A DNA stretch of 64,000 bases from Skermanella aerolata KACC 11604 (lineage in GTDB: Bacteria; Pseudomonadota; Alphaproteobacteria; Azospirillales; Azospirillaceae): NCBI RefSeq assembly GCF_000936425.1, contig NZ_AVFK01000007.1, forward strand, positions 62,001 through 126,000. The letters are read 5' to 3'. A program made the position numbers and the translations under genes. The notes beneath the pieces are model-generated. The model did not search any database. It saw nothing but the letters and a program-made list of their open reading frames with translations, and had not been told where the DNA came from. Shown piece by piece: positions 1-9,295 of this stretch (its first letter is position 1; every line of letters begins with the position of its first letter).

Positions 1-177
1 AAAGAGGCGCGTGCCAAGGCGGAAGCCGGAGAGAAGAAAGCGGATTCTCCCGCCGTTTCCCCCTCCGGGCATAAGCGCCCGCCCCTGCTGCTCAACACCT
101 GCCATGCTTTTCGCAGCGACGGCGAGGTCACGCGGAAGGTATGGCCGGAGCATTATACAGGCACGCCCCGGCCATGA
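1..177 (+). CDS. possible 3' end of a truncated gene (unrecognised)
   Basis: Frame 1 is open from the first base to a TGA at 175-177 and would encode 58 C-terminal residues. The start is rich in Ala, Lys and Glu (KEARAKAEAGEKKADS), as is common in charged protein tails. No family is recognised and the reading frame cannot be tied to a start codon. Other frames in this stretch are also partly open, so this is only a tentative call. Beyond it, up to the end of the next gene at 235, nothing else is seen. Confidence 0.3.
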   Translation, partial: KEARAKAEAGEKKADSPAVSPSGHKRPPLLLNTCHAFRSDGEVTRKVWPEHYTGTPRP

Positions 178-234
178 CCTTCATTGCCCGTGGGGCTCGT
201 GACCTGAGCACCCGGACATGAACCGGCAGCGCGG

Positions 235-684
235 TCAGCCGACGCTCCGGCGAAGGCTGACCACCTGCTCGGACGGCTGCTCTTCGGAATCGAAGGGCGT
301 CTTCGTGAACGGATTGCCGTTCCCGTGCGATGCCTTCATATGTCCCTCCTCCGTGGCGGCCGCGCGGAAATAGGCTAGCGCGAATACCCGGATCGCCGCC
401 GTCAGCGACGTATTGGCATCCTTGCGCTCACTGATCCGCGTGCAGAGCGAATGGATGGTCACCCGCTCGCGTGCGCAGATGTCGTAGAGGGCGTCCCACA
501 TGAACGGTTCCAGGCGGCAGCTTGTCCGATGGCCGCCAATGGTGACGTTGCGGCTGATCAGCGTGCTGACCTTTGCCATATCCGGGCGGACTTCCGCTTG
601 CGGTGAACCGGTTGCTTCGCGGAAGCCGCGGACTCCCGCCGGGTCTTCGGAAATCGGCAGGGGCGACTCAGGCTCAGAATGCAT
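235..684 (-). CDS. ribbon-helix-helix domain protein
   Basis: Predicted 149-residue protein with a ribbon-helix-helix module (RHH_4-like) at about residues 41-112. The strand segment ISRNVTIGGHRTSCRLEP is followed by a helical region (FMWDALYDICARE) and the conserved tail SLTAAIRVFALAYFRAA. Such proteins are usually small DNA-binding regulators, often of unknown target. The open frame extends upstream to 903, but ATG 684 is preferred because AGAGGA lies about 9 bases before it and the upstream 73 codons look non-coding. The N-terminal 40 residues and the C-terminal 35 are low-complexity extensions. It may repress its own promoter, but no target site was identified. Confidence 0.75.
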   Translation of the reverse strand: MHSEPESPLPISEDPAGVRGFREATGSPQAEVRPDMAKVSTLISRNVTIGGHRTSCRLEPFMWDALYDICARERVTIHSLCTRISERKDANTSLTAAIRVFALAYFRAAATEEGHMKASHGNGNPFTKTPFDSEEQPSEQVVSLRRSVG

Positions 685-778
685 AAGTTGAATTCCTCTT
701 GCGGTCATACAGAACTCCACCGCCAGGTCGATAGAAACCTGATCGATTCCATATCGTGCGAATGGTTGCGTCGGTGTG

Positions 779-806
779 ACTGTACGCAATTTCGAGGTAA
801 TTTCAA
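779..806 (-). promoter_or_regulatory. candidate promoter for the ribbon-helix-helix gene
   Basis: On the minus strand TTGAAA (801-806) and TACAGT (779-784) are separated by 16 bases. They lie about 95 bases upstream of the chosen ATG at 684, in an AT-richer stretch. The match to a sigma-70 promoter is moderate and was made by eye. Confidence 0.3.
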
Positions 807-886
807 CTATTGTCATATACCTTTCGGAAGATATTTTTGTTTCAACACCCGTTTGAGTTGCCATCGTATGCAGCGGGCCGGAAAAA

Positions 887-918
887 CTCCTTGCCGGCGC
901 CAAGGCGCCGGCAAGGAG
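887..918 (-). terminator. rho-independent terminator of bolA
   Basis: A perfect 15-bp inverted repeat (CTCCTTGCCGGCGCC and its complement) with a 2-base loop. On the minus strand it is followed by TTTTTC (complement of 881-886). It begins four bases after the bolA stop codon at 922, exactly where a factor-independent terminator is expected. Confidence 0.85.
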
Positions 919-921
919 CGG

Positions 922-1197
922 CTATCGGACATCCTCTGACGGAGTCAGCGTCCGGAGGCCCAGGGCATGCACCCGCTCCTTCAGTTCCTCCGCGACGATC
1001 TCATAGACCATCCTTTGGCGAGCGACCCGGGACTTGCCCTCGAACGCCGCCGAAACAACCGTTACGTTGAAGTGGGTCTCGCCGACCGGATCGGCCCCGG
1101 CATGGCCGGCATGCCGCTGCGAGTCGTCCTCGATCTCAAGCCGGACCGGCTGGAGGGAACTGGAAAGCTTGGTACGCATGCGCGTCGCGTAGTCCAT
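922..1197 (-). CDS. bolA: BolA family protein
   Basis: A 91-residue BolA-like protein. Members bind monothiol glutaredoxins and [2Fe-2S] clusters and affect iron homeostasis and morphology. The hallmark is the region around SQRHAGHAG with HFNVTVVSAAFEGKSRVARQR, followed by the helical VYEIVAEELKERVHALGLRTLTP. ATG 1197 is chosen over the upstream in-frame start at 1275 because AGGCGG lies just before it and BolA proteins are about 90 residues. A strong terminator follows. It is likely a single-gene transcription unit. Confidence 0.93.
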   Translation of the reverse strand: MDYATRMRTKLSSSLQPVRLEIEDDSQRHAGHAGADPVGETHFNVTVVSAAFEGKSRVARQRMVYEIVAEELKERVHALGLRTLTPSEDVR

Positions 1198-1378
1198 GGT
1201 GAAACCGCCTCGTGGGTATGATGTCGACAAGTGGGCCGACAAGTGGGATGTGGCATTGCGAGCCGCGCATGCCATGGCAGGGCATGCGTGTTGCGCCCGT
1301 GCCGGTTTGGCGAGAAGATCGGGCCGCAGTCCTCGAAAAGTGCTATCGTCCGACCCTCGCTGTCAAGGAAGCCCCTGA

Positions 1379-2395
1379 TTGTCCGATCCCGGTTCCACCC
1401 GGCCCGCAATACACCCTCCCCCTCCGTCGTCCGGTTCTTCCTCCGCCGATCCAAGGTCAGCCGGCGCTCCGGCGGCCCCATTCCAGGCAAGCGGCACCGT
1501 TTCTCCCCGAATGGCCTGGCTGCTGCTGGGTTCCGTCATCCTGCTCTGGGGAGTCAACTGGCCGGTCATGAAGCTCGGCATCAAAGATATCCCGCCGATG
1601 ACATTCGCCGTCATCCGCATGCTGCTGGGCGCCGTCTGCATGTTCGGCGTACTGGCGTTGCGCGGCAACCGCATCCGCCTGCCCAGCCGTCACGACCTGC
1701 CGATCGTCCTGACGGTCGGACTGCTCCAGATGGGCGCCTTCCTGGGGCTGGTGACGGTCGCCTTGCAGTTCGTTTCCGCGGGGCGATCGTCGATCCTGGC
1801 CTATACGACGGCTCTCTGGGTCGTGCCGGGTGCGGCTCTGTTCCTGGGCGAACGGCTGACCGGCACGAAGCTGACCGGGTTCATGCTCGGCATGGCCGGC
1901 GTCGCCGTCATGTTCAACCCGGTGGCCTTCGACTGGACCGACCGCGATGTTCTGGTCGGAAACGGGTTGTTGATGCTTGCGGCACTGGCCTGGGCCGCCC
2001 AGATTATCCAGGTGCGCGGCCATCGCTGGCACGCTTCCCCGCTGGAGTTGGCACCTTGGCAGTTCACCGTGGCGGCCGTGGTGCTGTTTCCCATCGCACT
2101 CTTCATGGATGCCGGACGGTCTGTCGACTGGACCGGACGGGCCGTGGCCGTCCTGTTCTACAATGGACCGATCGCAACGGCCTTCTGCTTCTGGGCGGTG
2201 GTCACGGTCAACCGTGCCCTCCCCGCCATAACGACCTCGCTTGGAACCCTCGGCGTTCCGGTCGCCGGTGTCGCCGCCTCCGCGGCGATGCTGGGAGAGC
2301 CGGTGACGCTCACCAACCTTGCGGGACTGGTGCTGATCCTGGGAGGGCTGGCGTGGCTGGCCCTGGGGGATCGCATCAAGCCCCGTGCGCAATAG
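1379..2395 (+). CDS. EamA-family (DMT superfamily) transporter
   Basis: A 338-residue inner-membrane protein with about ten predicted transmembrane helices starting at residue 45 (MAWLLLGSVILLWGVNW), arranged as two EamA repeats. The second repeat ends with the GLVLILGGLAWLALG helix. The family exports amino acids, nucleotides or other metabolites; the substrate cannot be told from sequence. The start TTG 1379 is supported by AAGGA at 1365-1369, nine bases upstream. It gives a proline/serine-rich 44-residue cytoplasmic tail. The alternative ATG 1511 lacks a Shine-Dalgarno. No linked operon partner. Confidence 0.85.
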   Translation: MSDPGSTRPAIHPPPPSSGSSSADPRSAGAPAAPFQASGTVSPRMAWLLLGSVILLWGVNWPVMKLGIKDIPPMTFAVIRMLLGAVCMFGVLALRGNRIRLPSRHDLPIVLTVGLLQMGAFLGLVTVALQFVSAGRSSILAYTTALWVVPGAALFLGERLTGTKLTGFMLGMAGVAVMFNPVAFDWTDRDVLVGNGLLMLAALAWAAQIIQVRGHRWHASPLELAPWQFTVAAVVLFPIALFMDAGRSVDWTGRAVAVLFYNGPIATAFCFWAVVTVNRALPAITTSLGTLGVPVAGVAASAAMLGEPVTLTNLAGLVLILGGLAWLALGDRIKPRAQ

Positions 2396-2451
2396 CCGCG
2401 CTGCCAGCGGGATCGCTTGCCAGCGCGCCAACCTCTGACCATACTTTTCCG

Positions 2452-3051
2452 ATGCACAAGAATCGTGTCCGTTACTCATCCCCGTTTTCCCAGGAGCCGC
2501 CGCCGGCGTCCCGCTGCTGCGACATGCCCAGTTGCTCGGCCATGGGCGAGTACCGGGCGCCGAAGGGCCGCGAGCGGCTGAACGAGTATTTCTGGTTCTG
2601 CCTGAACCACGTACGCGAGTACAACAAGGCGTGGGACTATTACGCCGGGATGTCGGAGCGCCAGATCGAGCAACATCTCCGCAGCGACGCCACGTGGCAG
2701 CGCCCGACATGGCCGATGGGTTTCTGGAAGACCCGCGAGCGGACGATGCACGACGAGGCGATGCGCCAGTACGGTTTCCACGATGCGGGAGAAGGCGGCG
2801 CCCGGAACGGCGCGCACGACGGGCACGGCGCCAACGGCTCCGCGGCCAACCGCATGCGGACACCGGAGGAAGAGGCGCTATCGGTGCTTGATTTGGCGCC
2901 GCCCGTGGACTTTTCCCAGATCAAGGCCAGATACCGGGAGCTTGCCAAGATCCACCATCCGGATATCAATGGCGGCGACAAGGTCGCGGAAGAAACGCTG
3001 AAGCGGATAAATCAGGCCTATACGACGCTGAAAGCCAGCTATGGCGGTTGA
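2452..3051 (+). CDS. J-domain protein (DnaJ-like co-chaperone)
   Basis: A 199-residue protein whose last ~60 residues form a J domain. It begins ALSVLDLAPPVDFSQIKARY and contains the His-Pro-Asp motif at residues 169-171 (KIHHPDINGG), needed to stimulate DnaK-type ATPase activity. The N-terminal 135 residues contain two Cys-rich turns (RCCDMPSC) and the motif FWFCLNHVREYNKAWDYYAGMS, typical of the short J proteins found upstream of cobS in alphaproteobacteria. ATG 2452 is the first start after the preceding gene; the open frame reaching back to 1231 is a shadow of the transporter gene. It lies about 110 bases before cobS. Confidence 0.88.
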   Translation: MHKNRVRYSSPFSQEPPPASRCCDMPSCSAMGEYRAPKGRERLNEYFWFCLNHVREYNKAWDYYAGMSERQIEQHLRSDATWQRPTWPMGFWKTRERTMHDEAMRQYGFHDAGEGGARNGAHDGHGANGSAANRMRTPEEEALSVLDLAPPVDFSQIKARYRELAKIHHPDINGGDKVAEETLKRINQAYTTLKASYGG

Positions 3052-3163
3052 TTAGGCGCGCATCCGCAACAAAAAACGGCCCGCTCAGGAAAATGCCGTA
3101 TTAATAATGCCTCACCAGCGACCGACACGCCCACCCGACACCAGGAACGAAGCGACAGATAAT

Positions 3164-4162
3164 ATGGCCTCCGAAACGACAACTCAGTCAGCGCCGAACG
3201 GCTCGATCCCGGACATCAAGGTTTCCGTCCGGCAGACCTTCGGTCTCGACAGCGACCTCCAGGTTCCGGCCTTCAGCCGCGCTTCCGAGCATGTGCCCGA
3301 CGTGGACGACGCCTACCGGTTCGACCACGACACCACGCTCGCGATCCTGGCCGGCTTCGCCTACAACAGGCGCGTCATGGTCCAGGGCTATCACGGCACC
3401 GGCAAGTCGACCCATATCGAGCAGGTCGCGGCGCGCCTGAACTGGCCCTGCATCCGGATCAACCTGGACAGCCATATCAGCCGCATCGACCTGATGGGCA
3501 AGGACGCCATCGTCCTGCGCGACGGCATGCAGGTGACCGAGTACAGGGAAGGCATCCTGCCCTGGGCGCTCCAGCACCCCTGCGCCATCGTGTTCGACGA
3601 ATACGACGCCGGCCGGCCCGACGTCATGTTCGTGATCCAGCGCGTGCTGGAAGTCGAAGGCAAGCTGACGCTGCTGGACCAGAATCGCGTGATCCGGCCG
3701 CACCCGGCCTTCCGCCTGTTCGCCACCGCCAATACGGTCGGCCTCGGCGACACAACCGGCCTGTATCACGGCACACAGCAGATCAACCAGGGCCAGATGG
3801 ACCGCTGGAACATCGTGGCGACGCTGAACTACCTGCCGCACGACGACGAAGTGAAGATCGTCGCCTCCAAGGTCCAGGGCTATGCCGACGAGAAGGGCCA
3901 AAAGCAGATCTCCGCGATGGTCCATCTGGCCGACCTGACCCGTGCCGGCTTCATGTCGGGCGACATCTCGACCGTCATGTCGCCGCGCACCGTCATCACC
4001 TGGGCGGAGAACGCGAAGATCTTCGACGACATCCCCTTCGCCTTCCGCATCACCTTCCTGAACAAGTGCGACGAGGTGGAGCGTTCGACCGTCGCGGAAT
4101 ACTACCAGCGCTGCTTCGGGACCGAACTGCCGGAGTCGGGTGTGAAGGCCAACCTGGTCTGA
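3164..4162 (+). CDS. cobS: aerobic cobaltochelatase subunit CobS
   Basis: A 332-residue AAA+ ATPase subunit that, with CobT and CobN, inserts cobalt into hydrogenobyrinic acid a,c-diamide in aerobic cobalamin synthesis. Visible features are the Walker A region [20 protein letters not shown], the Walker B-like IVFDEYDAG, and the family block [20 protein letters not shown]. Starting at ATG 3164 gives the usual family length; the upstream ATG 3107 would add 19 atypical residues. cobT follows 63 bases downstream on the same strand. No cobalamin riboswitch was recognised upstream. Confidence 0.97.
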   Translation: MASETTTQSAPNGSIPDIKVSVRQTFGLDSDLQVPAFSRASEHVPDVDDAYRFDHDTTLAILAGFAYNRRVMVQGYHGTGKSTHIEQVAARLNWPCIRINLDSHISRIDLMGKDAIVLRDGMQVTEYREGILPWALQHPCAIVFDEYDAGRPDVMFVIQRVLEVEGKLTLLDQNRVIRPHPAFRLFATANTVGLGDTTGLYHGTQQINQGQMDRWNIVATLNYLPHDDEVKIVASKVQGYADEKGQKQISAMVHLADLTRAGFMSGDISTVMSPRTVITWAENAKIFDDIPFAFRITFLNKCDEVERSTVAEYYQRCFGTELPESGVKANLV

Positions 4163-4225
4163 GGCCAACCGGATCAAGGTTAGGGCAGTAGACGGCCCGC
4201 CGGACCAATCGAACTGAAGATTGTG

Positions 4226-6115
4226 ATGTCTGACAAAGAAAACCCTGTCGAGATCTTCAAGCGCGCCACCTCGGCCGCGATCCGGGCCATCGCCGAACGG
4301 AACGATCTTCAGATCGGGTTCAGCGGCGAACCTCCGGGCGTGGCCGGGACCAGGGTCCGCGTGCCGATGCCGGCACGCGACCTCAACCCGCGCGATGTCG
4401 CGACCCTGCGCGGGGCGGCCGACGCCGTGGCGCTCCGCCTGCGCCACCACGACAGCGGCATCCACAGCCACCGCATGCCGACGGGCGACACCGCCCGGCA
4501 AGCGTTCGAGGCGCTGGAGCAGGCGCGCTGCGAGGCGCTGGGAGCCCGCTCGATGCCGGGGGTCGCATCCAACCTGGGAGCGGCCCTCGACGAGCGCTAC
4601 CGGCGCCAGGGTTTCGAACGGGTGACCGACCGGGATCAGGTCCCATTGTCGGAAGTGATGCGCCTGCTGGCGCGCGAGGCGCTGACCGGGGAGGAACCGC
4701 CTGCAACCGCCCGGTTCGCCGTCGATCTCTGGCGCCCCTGGGTCGAGGAGCGCATCGGCAAGGAGATGACGGATCTGGCGGCGCTGCTGGACGACCAGGA
4801 CGGCTATGCCCGCGAGGCCCGCAAGCTGCTGTCGCACCTGGACATGGAAGTCGGCGGGGAGCCGGAGCCGACCGAGGAGGACGAGGAGCAGGACCAGGAA
4901 GGCGAGCCGGACGAGAACGAACCGAACGACGGCCAGTCGCGCGGCGGCGAGGATTCGACCAGCCAGACCGAAACCATGACCCAGCCCGACACCCGCGAAG
5001 TCGATCAGGACGACGGGACGGAGGGCGCCGACCAGATGGACGGCGAGATGGCGGAGGGCAGCGGCTCGGAAGAACCGGGCCAGCCCGGCCAGCCCTGGCG
5101 GCCTGAGCGCGACCGCCGGAACGAGATCGATCCCGACGCCTACAAGGCCTTCACCACCGAGTTCGACGAGGTGGTGGAAGCCGACGAGCTGTGCGACCCG
5201 GACGAGCTGACACGGCTGCGGGCCTTGCTCGACCAGCAACTCCAGCACCTTCAAGGCGTCATCTCTCGTCTGGCCAACCGGCTCCAGCGCCGGCTGATGG
5301 CGAAGCAGACACGCGCCTGGGAGTTCGACCTGGACGACGGCATCCTGGACGCGGCGCGGCTGAGCCGCGTCGTCGTCAACCCGGTGCTGCCGCTGTCGTT
5401 CAAGCGCGAGAAGGAGACCGACTTCCGCGATACCGTCGTCGGTCTGCTGATCGACAATTCCGGCTCCATGCGCGGTCGTCCGATCACCATCGCCGCGATG
5501 AGCGCCGACATCCTGGCCCGCACGCTGGAGCGCTGCGCCGTCAAGGTCGAGATCATGGGCTTCACGACCAGGGCCTGGAAGGGCGGGCAAGCGCGCGAGC
5601 GGTGGATCGGCCGAGGCAAGCCGGCGAACCCCGGCCGGCTCAACGACCTGCGGCATATCGTCTATAAGAACGCCGATGCACCCTGGCGGCGTGCTCGCAA
5701 GAACTTGGGCCTGATGCTGCGCGAAGGCATCCTGAAGGAGAACATCGACGGCGAGGCGCTGCTGTGGGCGCATAACCGCCTGATGGCACGGCCCGAGCAG
5801 CGCCGCATCCTGATGGTGATCTCCGACGGTGCCCCGGTGGACGACTCGACGCTGTCGGTCAACTCCGGCAACTACCTGGAGCGCCACCTGCGGCAGGTCA
5901 TCGGAGAGATCGAGAACCGATCGCCGGTCGAACTTGTCGCGATCGGCATCGGCCACGACGTCACCCGCTACTACCGCCGTGCGGTGACCATCGTTGATGC
6001 CGAGCAGTTGGGCGGCACGATGATGGAGAAGCTGGCCGAGCTGTTCGACGAGGACACCCGCGGTTCGGCCCCCCAAGGGCGCGGCCAGCAGACGCGCCGC
6101 CGGCGCGCGGGTTAG
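4226..6115 (+). CDS. cobT: aerobic cobaltochelatase subunit CobT
   Basis: A 629-residue partner of CobS. The middle part (about residues 205-310) is a strongly acidic, low-complexity linker rich in Glu and Asp ([18 protein letters not shown]). The C-terminal half is a von Willebrand A domain with the metal-binding MIDAS sequence DNSGSMRG (DxSxS) and the later [14 protein letters not shown]. The architecture and length match CobT. The start is ATG 4226; a GTG at 4223 immediately precedes it. cobN is not in the window. The large minus-strand frame opposite cobS/cobT is an artefact of GC-rich coding. Confidence 0.97.
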   Translation: MSDKENPVEIFKRATSAAIRAIAERNDLQIGFSGEPPGVAGTRVRVPMPARDLNPRDVATLRGAADAVALRLRHHDSGIHSHRMPTGDTARQAFEALEQARCEALGARSMPGVASNLGAALDERYRRQGFERVTDRDQVPLSEVMRLLAREALTGEEPPATARFAVDLWRPWVEERIGKEMTDLAALLDDQDGYAREARKLLSHLDMEVGGEPEPTEEDEEQDQEGEPDENEPNDGQSRGGEDSTSQTETMTQPDTREVDQDDGTEGADQMDGEMAEGSGSEEPGQPGQPWRPERDRRNEIDPDAYKAFTTEFDEVVEADELCDPDELTRLRALLDQQLQHLQGVISRLANRLQRRLMAKQTRAWEFDLDDGILDAARLSRVVVNPVLPLSFKREKETDFRDTVVGLLIDNSGSMRGRPITIAAMSADILARTLERCAVKVEIMGFTTRAWKGGQARERWIGRGKPANPGRLNDLRHIVYKNADAPWRRARKNLGLMLREGILKENIDGEALLWAHNRLMARPEQRRILMVISDGAPVDDSTLSVNSGNYLERHLRQVIGEIENRSPVELVAIGIGHDVTRYYRRAVTIVDAEQLGGTMMEKLAELFDEDTRGSAPQGRGQQTRRRRAG

Positions 6116-6196
6116 GGGCCGCTCGGCTTTTTCGGAACGGTCCCGGACGGCATCGGTTGTCTTTCCTGATCCGGCAACAGATTAGGGAAGACATTC

Positions 6197-6760
6197 ATGA
6201 AGCCGACCGCCGTCCGGGCTTTCTCCGGCACCGTTCTTCTGAGCGCCGCATTCGCGGCCGGCATCCCGGCAATCCCGGCCCTGGCGCAGGGAAGCCAGTC
6301 TCCCCAGGCGCATGCTCAGCTCAACGATGGGCAGGGCAAGCCGCTCGGCACGGCAGCCCTGGCCGAAACCCCGCAGGGCGTCCTGATCCAGCTCCGCCTG
6401 AAGGACGTTCCACCCGGCAGCCATGGCCTGCACATCCACCAGACCGGCCGGTGCGATCCGCCCAAGTTCGAAAGCGCCGGCGGGCACTACAATCCGGCCG
6501 ACACCCAGCATGGATTGCAGAACCCGCAGGGCGCCCACGCCGGCGACCTGCCCAATGTCTTCGTCCAGCAGGACGGCGTGCTGGATCTCGACGTGGTCGC
6601 GGGGGAAGTCACGCTGGACGCAGGTCCCAATAGCCTCTTCAAGGAGGGCGGCACCGCCCTGGTCGTCCATGCAGGACCGGACGACTACGAGAGCGATCCT
6701 GCCGGCCATTCCGGCGACAGGAACGGCTGCGGCGTGATCGAACGGCAGCCCGCTCAATAA
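6197..6760 (+). CDS. sodC: periplasmic Cu/Zn superoxide dismutase
   Basis: A 187-residue secreted enzyme that dismutates superoxide in the periplasm. An N-terminal signal peptide ends near ALAQG (residue ~31). Metal-ligand and signature regions are GSHGLHIHQTGRCDPP, SAGGHYNP, GAHAGDLPN and the C-terminal GNGCGVIE-type segment (GDRNGCGVIERQ), with two cysteines able to form the usual disulfide. An imperfect stem-loop follows the stop. The gene is flanked by cobT and a ferric-iron binding protein, so it probably has its own transcript. Confidence 0.95.
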   Translation: MKPTAVRAFSGTVLLSAAFAAGIPAIPALAQGSQSPQAHAQLNDGQGKPLGTAALAETPQGVLIQLRLKDVPPGSHGLHIHQTGRCDPPKFESAGGHYNPADTQHGLQNPQGAHAGDLPNVFVQQDGVLDLDVVAGEVTLDAGPNSLFKEGGTALVVHAGPDDYESDPAGHSGDRNGCGVIERQPAQ

Positions 6761-6778
6761 TCCGGGACGATCAGGCGG

Positions 6779-6810
6779 GAGAGGGGCGCGACCCTTGGCC
6801 GCGTCCTCTC
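6779..6810 (+). terminator. possible terminator after sodC
   Basis: An imperfect stem (GAGAGG...CCTCTC plus an inner CGCG/CGCG) lies 19 bases after the sodC stop and is followed by TTCCGTCTTT. The stem is interrupted and the T-run is short, so this is tentative. Confidence 0.35.
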
Positions 6811-6823
6811 TTCCGTCTTTGCC

Positions 6824-6838
6824 TGCAAACGGTTCGCA
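6824..6838 (+). promoter_or_regulatory. Fur-like palindrome upstream of the iron-binding protein
   Basis: TGCAAACGGTTCGCA is an inverted repeat (TGC[A/G]AAC-G-GTT[T/C]GCA) with one mismatched pair. It lies 8 bases before a TTGACA hexamer at 6846-6851 and about 90 bases before the start codon of a ferric-iron binding protein. A second degenerate half-site, TGCGAACGCATCTCA, is at 6884-6898. The shape resembles alphaproteobacterial Fur-family sites; assignment to a particular regulator is inference. Confidence 0.45.
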
Positions 6839-6925
6839 ATCTCACTTGACAGGATAGGTCCCTGTGGGGAAGGTGCGCGTCACTGCGAACGCATCTCATT
6901 TTCGCCAGCCTGTTGAGGAAACCCG

Positions 6926-7957
6926 ATGAACTTTTTCGCCCGCGGCGCGCTTGCCGCCATTCTGGGTACGGCCGCCATCATGGGCTCGGCCGTCTCCGCT
7001 TCCGCAGCCGAGGTCAATGTCTACTCGTCGCGTCACTACGACACCGACAAGTCGCTGTACCAGACCTTCACCCAGCAGACCGGCATCAAGGTCAACATCA
7101 TCGAGGGCAGAGACGACGAGTTGATCGAGCGCATCCGGACCGAAGCCGGCAACAGCCCGGCCGACATCCTGATCACCGTCGACGCCGGCCGCCTGTGGCG
7201 CGCGCAAAACGCCGATATCCTTCAGCCGATCAAGTCCAAGACCCTCGAAGACACCGTGCCGAGCTACCTGCGGGAACCGAGCGGCTTGTGGTTCGGCCTG
7301 ACCAAGCGCGCCCGCGTCATCATCTACAACAAGGCCGCCGTCAAGCCGTCGGAGCTTTCCACATACGAGGATCTGGCCGATCCGAAGTGGAAGGGCCGCC
7401 TGCTGATCCGCTCCTCGACCAACGTCTACAACCAGTCGCTGGCCGGCTCGATCCTGGCGGCCCATGGCGAGAAGGCGACCGAGGAGTGGGCGCGCGGCAT
7501 CGTCGCCAACCTTGCCCGCCGGCCGCAGGGCGGCGACAGCGACCAGATCCTGGCGGTGGCCGCCGGTGAAGGCGACATCGCGGTCAGCAACACCTATTAT
7601 TTCGGCCGCATCGCCGGTTCGTCCAAGCCGGAGGACAAGGCCGTCGCCGAGAAGGTCGGCGTGTTCTTCCCCAACCAGAACGACCGCGGCACCCATGTCA
7701 ACATCAGCGGCGCCGGCGTCCTGAAGAGCGCCCCGAACAAGGACAACGCGGTCAAGTTCCTGGAATACCTCGTCAGCCCGCCGGCCCAGAAGATCTTCGC
7801 GGAAGGCAACTACGAGTACCCCGTGTCGACGGTCGCGGAAACCTCGCCGGTGATCGCTTCCTGGGGATCGTTCAAGGAAGACAACCTGAACGCCTCGATC
7901 TTCGGCAAGAACAACGAAGAAGCCCTGAAGATCATGGACCGGGCCGGCTGGAAGTAA
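6926..7957 (+). CDS. Fe(3+) ABC transporter substrate-binding protein
   Basis: A 343-residue periplasmic binding protein of the FutA/FbpA type. The signal peptide spans about residues 1-28 (ending VSASAAE). The mature protein begins VNVYSSRHYDTDKSLYQTF, and the conserved GVFFPNQNDRGTHVNISGAGVL and TYYFGRIAG (tyrosine ligand region) are present. It would capture ferric iron for import, but no permease or ATPase gene is adjacent, so the partner genes must be elsewhere. GAGGAAAC precedes ATG 6926. The upstream palindrome suggests iron repression. It is convergent with the diguanylate cyclase gene, 28 bases apart. Confidence 0.93.
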   Translation: MNFFARGALAAILGTAAIMGSAVSASAAEVNVYSSRHYDTDKSLYQTFTQQTGIKVNIIEGRDDELIERIRTEAGNSPADILITVDAGRLWRAQNADILQPIKSKTLEDTVPSYLREPSGLWFGLTKRARVIIYNKAAVKPSELSTYEDLADPKWKGRLLIRSSTNVYNQSLAGSILAAHGEKATEEWARGIVANLARRPQGGDSDQILAVAAGEGDIAVSNTYYFGRIAGSSKPEDKAVAEKVGVFFPNQNDRGTHVNISGAGVLKSAPNKDNAVKFLEYLVSPPAQKIFAEGNYEYPVSTVAETSPVIASWGSFKEDNLNASIFGKNNEEALKIMDRAGWK

Positions 7958-7985
7958 GAACTTGCCGCCGCACGTCGGGGCAGCG

Positions 7986-9278
7986 CTACGGCGCCGCCCT
8001 CAGCGTGCGGTCGCGTCCTTCAGACTTGGCGCGGTACAGGGCGCGGTCGGCGCGCCCGATGGTCTGCTCCACGCTGGTTTCGGCCGGCTGGCAGCAGGCC
8101 ACGCCCATGCTGACCGTAAAGCTGAAGGCGATGCCCTCAGCCGCTATTTCAAGATCGGACAGATTGAAACGCACCCGCTCGGCCACCTGGAAGGCGTCTT
8201 CGTCGGTGGCATCCGGCAGCAGAAGCGCGAACTCCTCACCGCCGAGCCGGCCGACCAGATCGGTGTCGCGCAGCAGGGAACGGCAACATTTGACCAGCAG
8301 GATCAGGGCCGCGTCCCCGGCGGCATGGCCGTGGGTGTCGTTGACGCGCTTGAAGTGGTCGACGTCGAGCATCACCAGCGCCACCGGATTGCCGTAACGT
8401 CTCATCCGCGCGAACTCGAAGGCGGCGCGCTCCATGAAGTGACGCCGGTTGGCGGCCCCCGTCAGCGCGTCGGTCAGGGCCAGCCGCCGCAACTCGTCCT
8501 CCGCCCGGCGACGCTCGGTGATGTCGCGCACGGTCGCGGTGAACTGGCGGCCCGTGGGAGACGAGAACTGGGAGATCGAAATCTCCGCGGCGAACTCGGT
8601 CCCGTCGCTCCGCTTACCGGTAACGGCCGGTCGGTTGGTCATGGCGCGCGAGCCCGTCAGGTCGCGGGCGAAATCCCCAAGGAAACGCCGGTGCTGCTCG
8701 AGCACCCGGTCCGGCAGCAGCACGTCGAGCGATTTGCCCAGCACCTCTTCCGCCCGGTAGCCGAACAGCCGCTCCGCCGCCGGGTTGAACAGGGTTATGT
8801 CGTATCCCTCGTCGATGACGACGATCCCGTCATGGGCCAGTTCGATGATGCCCTTCAGCCGTTCCTCCGACAGGCGCACCTGCTCCTCCAGCATGCGCCG
8901 GGTGATGGCGTAGCGGATCGCCCGCCGGATCGTGCCGCCCTCGAACTGCCCTTTGACCAGAAAGTCCTGGGCACCCGCCTCCACGGCGGCGACGGCGAAA
9001 TCGGCATCGTCGAAACCGGTCAGGACGATCAGCGGCATGGCTGGCGCCTGGGCGCGGATGCAGGATATGGTCCCGAATCCATGGCTGTCGGGCAGCGACA
9101 GGTCGAGCAGCACGACATCGAAGGCCTCTGCGTTCAACCGCTCCCGCGCTTCCCGCATCGATCCCGCGAGGACGATGCCGAACATATCCCCTTCTTCCGC
9201 CAGAAGTTCGCGGACCAGCCGGGCGTCGCCGGGATTATCCTCGATCAGGAGGACGCTGATGGACCGCTGCCCGGTCAT
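7986..9278 (-). CDS. response regulator with PAS and diguanylate cyclase domains (REC-PAS-GGDEF)
   Basis: A 430-residue cytoplasmic protein predicted to make cyclic di-GMP on phosphorylation. Residues 7-120 are a receiver domain with phospho-acceptor Asp59 (VVLLDLSLPD). About 140-260 is a PAS domain (GIVVIDEGYDITLFNPAAERLF). About 268-425 is a GGDEF domain with the active-site GGEEF at 346-350. The product-inhibition I-site RDTD (337-340) sits five residues before it, so an active, feedback-controlled cyclase is likely. It starts 17 bases after the single-domain response regulator on the same strand, downstream of a histidine kinase, forming a three-gene signalling operon. Confidence 0.95.
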   Translation of the reverse strand: MTGQRSISVLLIEDNPGDARLVRELLAEEGDMFGIVLAGSMREARERLNAEAFDVVLLDLSLPDSHGFGTISCIRAQAPAMPLIVLTGFDDADFAVAAVEAGAQDFLVKGQFEGGTIRRAIRYAITRRMLEEQVRLSEERLKGIIELAHDGIVVIDEGYDITLFNPAAERLFGYRAEEVLGKSLDVLLPDRVLEQHRRFLGDFARDLTGSRAMTNRPAVTGKRSDGTEFAAEISISQFSSPTGRQFTATVRDITERRRAEDELRRLALTDALTGAANRRHFMERAAFEFARMRRYGNPVALVMLDVDHFKRVNDTHGHAAGDAALILLVKCCRSLLRDTDLVGRLGGEEFALLLPDATDEDAFQVAERVRFNLSDLEIAAEGIAFSFTVSMGVACCQPAETSVEQTIGRADRALYRAKSEGRDRTLRAAP

Positions 9279-9295
9279 GCTGTCCTTCCCGATCG

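Noticed and set aside
1231-2451. N-terminal extension of the J-domain frame back to 1231
   Set aside because: This part lies out of frame across the EamA transporter gene and has no domain signal; ATG 2452 is the natural start.
3052-3163. Cobalamin riboswitch upstream of cobS
   Set aside because: The gap is only about 110 bases and no B12-box-like sequence was seen.
3188-6076. Very long minus-strand open frame (962 codons) opposite cobS/cobT
   Set aside because: It is a by-product of third-position GC bias. The translation is low in hydrophobic order, rich in Arg/His/Gln and has no domain, while the plus strand encodes two clear cobaltochelatase subunits.
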